A stretch of 15,147 nucleotides of DNA from DASYDU01 sp036499445 (lineage in GTDB: Bacteria > Planctomycetota > Planctomycetia > Pirellulales > Lacipirellulaceae), in the NCBI GenBank assembly GCA_036499445.1, contig DASYDU010000034.1, positions 1 through 15,147 of the forward strand, given 5' to 3'. Below, in pieces: positions 14,001-15,147 of the stretch (its first letter is position 1; the number at the start of each line of letters is the position of its first letter). A model generated the notes under the pieces. It was not told the DNA's origin. It saw only the letters and a program-made list of their open reading frames with translations, and ran no database searches. Position numbers and translations under genes: made by a program.

Positions 14001-15147
14001 GGCTTGAACTTGCCCTGCAATCGAGCCTGGCAATAGTTCGCCGAAGTTGTAGTTGATCGCATGGTCGCCAAACACTAACACGGTGCCAGTGATCCGGTCC
14101 ACGATCCCGGCGGCTTCGCTCGCCGCAACGCCGCCGTGATCGCCCGGCGTATCCTTGCCGTCGAGCCAACCGCTTGGCTGAATTTCGTGAACGCCATACG
14201 TTCCCGGCGCCAAATTCTTGAATTCGTAGTAGCCGACTTGGCCGGGCGCGGTGGAGGTTGTGGTGGTGACACCGGTCGGATTGCCCGCCGCATCGAGCAA
14301 TTGGACCGTTACGCCGCCAATGCCTTGTTCGCCTGCGTGGTCAAAGTTGCCGTCGTCATTGCGGTCGTGATACACCCAGCCGGACAGACTCGGCCCGATC
14401 TCCTCGCAAAAGTCGTAGTGAATCGCGTCGACGCCTGACCCCAATTGGATGCCGGTGATGAAACTGTAATCGTTGCCAATCTCGCCGCTCTCGCCGCCGG
14501 CCGTGCCGACACGCTCGTCGTCATTGAAATAAGGCGTCGGCTGATGTTCCAGCACCTTGTACGTGCCCGGTGCAAGGCCGGTAAATGCGTAGGCGCCATT
14601 GTCGTCGGTGTGCGTCGTGGCGATCACGGTTCCTGCTGCATTGAGCAAATCGATTTGTACGCCGGAGAGCAGGAGCTGCGGATCATCGAAATTGCACTCA
14701 CCGCCGTCGTGGGCCTGAACCGTGCCATGAATCGAGCCTGGCAAGAGTTCGCCGAAATTGTAGTTGAGGCCATGATCGCCGTAATCTAAGACGGCGCCGG
14801 TGATCCGGTCGACGCGGCCAGCCGATTCGTCCGCCGGCACGCCACCGTGGTCGCCGGCCGTGTCCTTGCCATCGAGCCAGCCGGCCGGCTGAGTTTCGCG
14901 AACGCCGTAGTTACCCGGCGAGAGATCGAGAAATTCGTAATAGCCGAGCGTGCCCGGGTTTGTCGAAGTGGTGGTCGTGATGCCAGTCGCTACACCGTCC
15001 TTAAGCAATTCGAGCGTGACGCCGCCGATGCCCTCTTCGGCGGGCGTGTTGAAGATGCCATCGTTGCTGCGGTCGTGATAGACCCAGCCGGAAATCGATG
15101 CCAACGGAACCTGCGGCGCGTAGGCAATCGCGCCCGCGGTGCGATCG
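11004..15147 (-). CDS. Giant SdrD_B/FG-GAP secreted protein, N terminus outside window
   Basis: At least 1,380 codons, open to the right edge; an internal TTG at 15104 is not a believable start because the frame continues upstream. From the visible N-terminal side: eight SdrD_B-like prealbumin domains of ~111-171 residues (12183-15098), each with a GVxxxLL strand, a T-D-x-x-G-x-Y-x-F turn and an E-x-Q-P motif. Next is a proline-rich hinge (about 12100-12180), a non-repetitive beta-rich stretch, then five GDWNGDG-type calcium-loop repeats (11069-11783) resembling FG-GAP/VCBS propeller repeats, and a short basic tail. There is no LPxTG, PEP-CTERM or C-terminal membrane helix, so anchoring must be at the unseen N terminus, by type I or other secretion, or absent. 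It converges on the tad-like genes. The likely role is a long surface adhesin or matrix protein; this is inference. Confidence 0.88.
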   Translation of the reverse strand, partial: DRTAGAIAYAPQVPLASISGWVYHDRSNDGIFNTPAEEGIGGVTLELLKDGVATGITTTTSTNPGTLGYYEFLDLSPGNYGVRETQPAGWLDGKDTAGDHGGVPADESAGRVDRITGAVLDYGDHGLNYNFGELLPGSIHGTVQAHDGGECNFDDPQLLLSGVQIDLLNAAGTVIATTHTDDNGAYAFTGLAPGTYKVLEHQPTPYFNDDERVGTAGGESGEIGNDYSFITGIQLGSGVDAIHYDFCEEIGPSLSGWVYHDRNDDGNFDHAGEQGIGGVTVQLLDAAGNPTGVTTTTSTAPGQVGYYEFKNLAPGTYGVHEIQPSGWLDGKDTPGDHGGVAASEAAGIVDRITGTVLVFGDHAINYNFGELLPGSIAGQVQAHGAGDCDFDNPQMVLSGVTIQLLNANGTVVATTTTDENGRYHFDNLRPAQYAVHEVQPSGYFSDDTRVGTVGGDTDDADNFTHINLPSGVNAIHYDFCEQTPSSIAGQVQAHATGECNFQDPEMVLSGVTIQLFDGNGHLIATTTTDVDGRYKFTGLPLGEYTVHEIQPAGYFSDDDNIGSVGGQSDDSDTISHINLPGGTDATDYDFCEQTPSSIAGQVQAHTTAECNFADPEIVLPGVTIQLIDSSGHLIATAVTDADGRYQFTGLREGQYTVHEIQPAGYFSDDDNIGSVGGQSDDPDTISHVNLPGGTDATDYDFCEVLPGSIRGQVLSSPDGNCDDGIGETPIAGVQIDLLNEQGQVVAITRTDQDGNYLFDGLRPGTYGVQEHQPTGYFEMDDHVGDGGGDIEDIDTLVDIYVGSDKHWVGYDFCESPPASLSGYVFIDGGPIITNLILTPDDVADVKDGLRTPDDQPLAGVVLQLLDGNTGAPILGENALPGAYPDGPITTVTDANGYYHFDNLPAGSYAVVELQPGGLIDGIDHDGTTGGTAINPLGHGGGLPVIPPPLGGVPGPGEFFQQQFGNDVIYQIPLAAGQSSLENNFSEVFTKPPITHLPPGPPLLLPAPPIPPPPLVVGPQLAYMPPPFFLIPGPWDPQPGLYAGSVGAGDYTWHLSVVDAGQPRSTRFDGSVYQLTSTQIDVTAAQNVSLDSARWTLATVTNGNVTILRNADFGRPDAIPIVGDWNGDGITEIGVFVDGNWYLDLNDDGRWDQGDLWAKLGSRDDLPVTGDWDGDGKTDIGIFGPAWPRDPWAIAHEPGIPDADNWPTWIPGKMKNVPPTADEATSGGRVMKRAGQAKSRTDLIDHVFYYGAPGDVPVTGDWNGDGIRTIGTFRDGHWVLDTDGDGRLTIKDASFEFGQKGDLPVVGDFDGDGVDEIGVYRDGKWIIDTNHNHQIDAQDMVFELGGYGDKPVVGDWNGDGKTDPGTYQPGVAQDRVSRRAG
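11069..11783 (-). repeat. Five 47-residue FG-GAP-like repeats
   Basis: GDWNGDG or a close variant is encoded near 11773, 11632, 11361, 11222 and 11080. The spacing is about 141, 271, 139 and 142 bp, so the period is 47 residues with one doubled interval. Each regular unit contains a second acidic loop (DLNDDGRWDQGD, DTDGDGRLTIKD, DTNHNHQIDAQD), giving two potential calcium sites per repeat. Confidence 0.75.
12696..14027 (-). repeat. Four tandem 333-bp coding repeats
   Basis: Units at 13695-14027, 13362-13694, 13029-13361 and 12696-13028 each encode exactly 111 residues beginning S/G-S-I-x-G-Q-V and ending Y-D-F-C-E-x-x-P. The middle two are the closest pair (92 of 111 residues identical by hand count) and share a 29-bp exact match offset by 333 bp (13129-13157 and 13462-13490). 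Confidence 0.85.

Noticed and set aside
12696..14027. Regular repeats suggesting a CRISPR or satellite array
   Set aside because: The 333-bp period keeps one open reading frame and encodes SdrD_B-like domains with mostly conservative differences; there are no short repeats with unique spacers.
15102..15104. TTG at 15104 as start of the giant protein
   Set aside because: The frame stays open to the window edge, with a domain-linker-like sequence before it, so the true start lies outside.

Overview
The window is GC-rich and reads as bacterial chromosome from the Planctomycetota, most likely a Pirellulales-type organism. Four things point there: three exported proteins end in PEP-CTERM sorting tails (two also carry dockerin type I repeats), a Rhodopirellula-type ECF sigma factor overlaps a FecR-LamG anti-sigma gene, vWFA-bearing TadG-like proteins are present, and a giant SdrD_B/FG-GAP secreted protein lies at the right edge. 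I see no rRNA, tRNA, CRISPR array, transposase or phage gene.

Layout. Positions 1-177 are an edge region with no confident gene. A minus-strand operon follows, running right to left: ECF sigma factor (3713-3180), membrane anti-sigma factor with FecR and LamG domains (3183-1324, ATGA overlap with the sigma gene), and a dockerin/PEP-CTERM secreted protein (1215-178). A 443-bp divergent intergenic region (3714-4156) holds a large imperfect palindrome. On the plus strand come a small PEP-CTERM protein (4157-4960), a convincing branched intrinsic terminator (4978-5050), and a BNR-4 family beta-propeller protein with dockerin and PEP-CTERM tail (5110-6894) that may be a polysaccharide lyase. A 609-bp gene-free stretch (6895-7503) is packed with inverted repeats, including three consecutive strong stem-loops at 7246-7404. 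It precedes a three-gene Tad-like cluster on the plus strand: two TadE-like pseudopilins and a TadG-like vWFA protein (7504-10881). Converging on it is a minus-strand giant secreted protein (11004 to beyond 15147), made of eight prealbumin-like SdrD_B domains, a proline-rich hinge and five 47-residue FG-GAP-like repeats.

How it may work together. The region looks like a cell-surface and extracellular-matrix neighbourhood. The sigma/anti-sigma pair could sense extracellular glycan through its LamG domain and control exported proteins. The BNR-4 protein may bind or cleave polysaccharide. The Tad-like minor pilins, vWFA protein and giant SdrD_B protein suggest adhesion. These functional links are inference from domain families and proximity.

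The items most worth follow-up are the structured leader before the tad-like genes, the palindrome between the divergent promoters, a dispersed 49-bp repeat (84% identical) downstream of two secreted-protein genes 10.8 kb apart, and the two-class domain array of the giant protein, in which the presence of a cysteine pair tracks domain type.
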